33,912 bases of DNA from Pseudomonadales bacterium. GTDB lineage: Bacteria; Pseudomonadota; Gammaproteobacteria; Pseudomonadales; Azotimanducaceae. Of this stretch, positions 33,167 to 33,912 are shown piece by piece. The stretch's first letter is position 1. Each line of letters begins with the position of its first letter. Under the pieces are notes generated by a model. The model had not been told where the DNA came from and did no database searches. It saw nothing but the letters and a program-made list of their open reading frames with translations. Location: assembly GCA_007131295.1 (NCBI GenBank), contig SLQW01000132.1:1-33912 (forward strand). Direction: 5' to 3'. The position numbers and the translations under genes were made by a program.

Positions 33167-33912
33167 ATGTCCGACAGTTTCGATCTGACCGGCAAGGTCG
33201 CCCTCATCACCGGCGGCAGCCGCGGCCTCGGAAGGGAAATGGCTCTGGCCTTTGCGCGCCGTGGCGCCAGCGTGGCGATCATCAGCCGCAAACTCGAGCA
33301 GTGTGAGCAGACCGCCGAAGAGGTGCGCGCCATCGGCGCCGATGCCTTCCCCTGGGGCTGTCACGTCGCCGACTGGGACCAGTGCGGGGAGATGGTCGAC
33401 GCGGTCTACTCCCACTTCGGTCGCGTCGACATCCTGGTCAACAACGCCGGCATGTCGCCGCTGTATCCCTCTCTCGCCGAGGTGTCCGAGACCCTTTTCG
33501 ACAAGGTTCTGGGCGTCAATCTCAAGGGCCCTTTCCGGCTGATGGCCCTGGTGGGCCAACGCATGGCGGAGGGTGACGGCGGCAGCATCATCAACGTCTC
33601 GAGCGTTGCCGCAGTGAAGCCCTCGCCCGACTCCGAGCCCTATGGCGCTGCCAAGTCCGGGCTGAACGCCCTCACTCGCTCCTTCGCGTTCGAGTATGGT
33701 CCGAAAGTGCGGGTGAACTGCATCATGGCGGGTCCGTTCCTCACCGATATCGCCAAGGCGTGGGACATGGAGACGTTCGAGAAACGCGCCGCGTCCACCA
33801 TCGCACTCAAGCGCGGCGGGCAGCCGGAGGAGATCGTCGGCGCCGCGCTGTACCTGGCGTCCGAAGCATCGAGCTTCACCACCGGCGCCATCATCCGGAT
33901 CGATGGCGGTAC
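33167..33912 (+). CDS. SDR-family oxidoreductase, cut by the window end
   Basis: The first 248 codons of a classical SDR enzyme; the frame is still open at the window end, probably within a few residues of the true C-terminus (it ends in IDGG, the usual SDR terminal motif). TGGSRGLG is the NAD(P) motif, NNAG follows, the catalytic Ser is in INVSSVAA and YGAAK supplies YxxxK. MAGPFLTDIAKAW after the active site points to an acyl- or steroid-type alcohol dehydrogenase as often annotated, but the substrate is not deducible. GGAG lies 6 nt before the ATG at 33167. It is close behind the SYLF gene and may share its transcript. Confidence 0.9.
   Translation, partial: MSDSFDLTGKVALITGGSRGLGREMALAFARRGASVAIISRKLEQCEQTAEEVRAIGADAFPWGCHVADWDQCGEMVDAVYSHFGRVDILVNNAGMSPLYPSLAEVSETLFDKVLGVNLKGPFRLMALVGQRMAEGDGGSIINVSSVAAVKPSPDSEPYGAAKSGLNALTRSFAFEYGPKVRVNCIMAGPFLTDIAKAWDMETFEKRAASTIALKRGGQPEEIVGAALYLASEASSFTTGAIIRIDGG

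Noticed and set aside
1-33912. CRISPR arrays, rRNA, prophage or complete insertion sequences
   Set aside because: No regularly spaced direct repeats, no rRNA-like stretches, and no transposase, integrase or phage structural motifs were seen in any coding frame.

Overview
The window is a 33.9 kb, high-GC, densely packed stretch of bacterial chromosome, most likely from a gammaproteobacterium. The evidence is indirect: a ppc-type PEP carboxylase, PhhB, a DksA-type zinc-finger protein, DUF3300, a DUF6491-like lipoprotein, a RimK-type ATP-grasp/N-formylglutamate amidohydrolase locus, many Shine-Dalgarno-led genes with ATG or GTG starts, and many signal-peptide or lipobox proteins. I cannot name the order or genus. 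No tRNA, rRNA, CRISPR array, complete insertion sequence or prophage gene was seen. The region reads as housekeeping plus accessory metabolism.

Layout. 1-1142: a glyoxalase II-type hydrolase (minus strand), hairpin-rich DNA downstream of it, and a divergent intergenic region. 1143-5029: two secreted peptidases in tandem, an M19 dipeptidase lipoprotein and a large M14 carboxypeptidase-like protein. 5155-9530: a phosphonate/phosphite-type ABC importer with two tandem near-duplicate binding proteins (phnD-phnD-phnC-phnE-phnE); no degradation gene follows. 9697-12527: a DUF3300 secreted protein with an Arg/Ser-rich tail and a group D flavin monooxygenase/acyl-CoA dehydrogenase-like protein. 12538-14402: a divergent pair, a signal-peptide-bearing SAM methyltransferase and a secreted bifunctional-nuclease-domain plus PDZ protein. 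14419-17136 (minus): a PQQ-type sugar dehydrogenase lipoprotein and an M48 metalloprotease with a LysM-like tail. 17354-24899: an acyl-CoA thioesterase-like protein, ppc with a trailing SDR, phhB with an O-methyltransferase, and pcp behind a DUF4382/DUF5666 lipoprotein. 25088-28747: a DksA/TraR-type protein, a small lipoprotein, a family VIII esterase/beta-lactamase-like hydrolase and a divergent carotenoid oxygenase. 28810-33912: a CinA-type molybdopterin-binding-domain protein, a decayed C39-like peptidase, a RimK-family ATP-grasp enzyme, a small possible remnant, an N-formylglutamate amidohydrolase, a SYLF-domain protein and an SDR cut by the window end.

The most unusual region is 29579-32489. 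It looks like an amidoligase operon (peptidase / ATP-grasp / possible carboxylate-amine ligase / amidohydrolase). Its peptidase gene has lost its 5' half against the end of the cinA-like gene and also carries an in-frame TAA, while the ATP-grasp and amidohydrolase genes remain intact and keep the overlapping start/stop signals of an operon. The second most unusual point is the duplicated binding protein of the phn-type transporter, separated by a stem-loop. Peptide handling recurs across the window (M19, M14, M48, C15, C39 remnant, ATP-grasp ligase).
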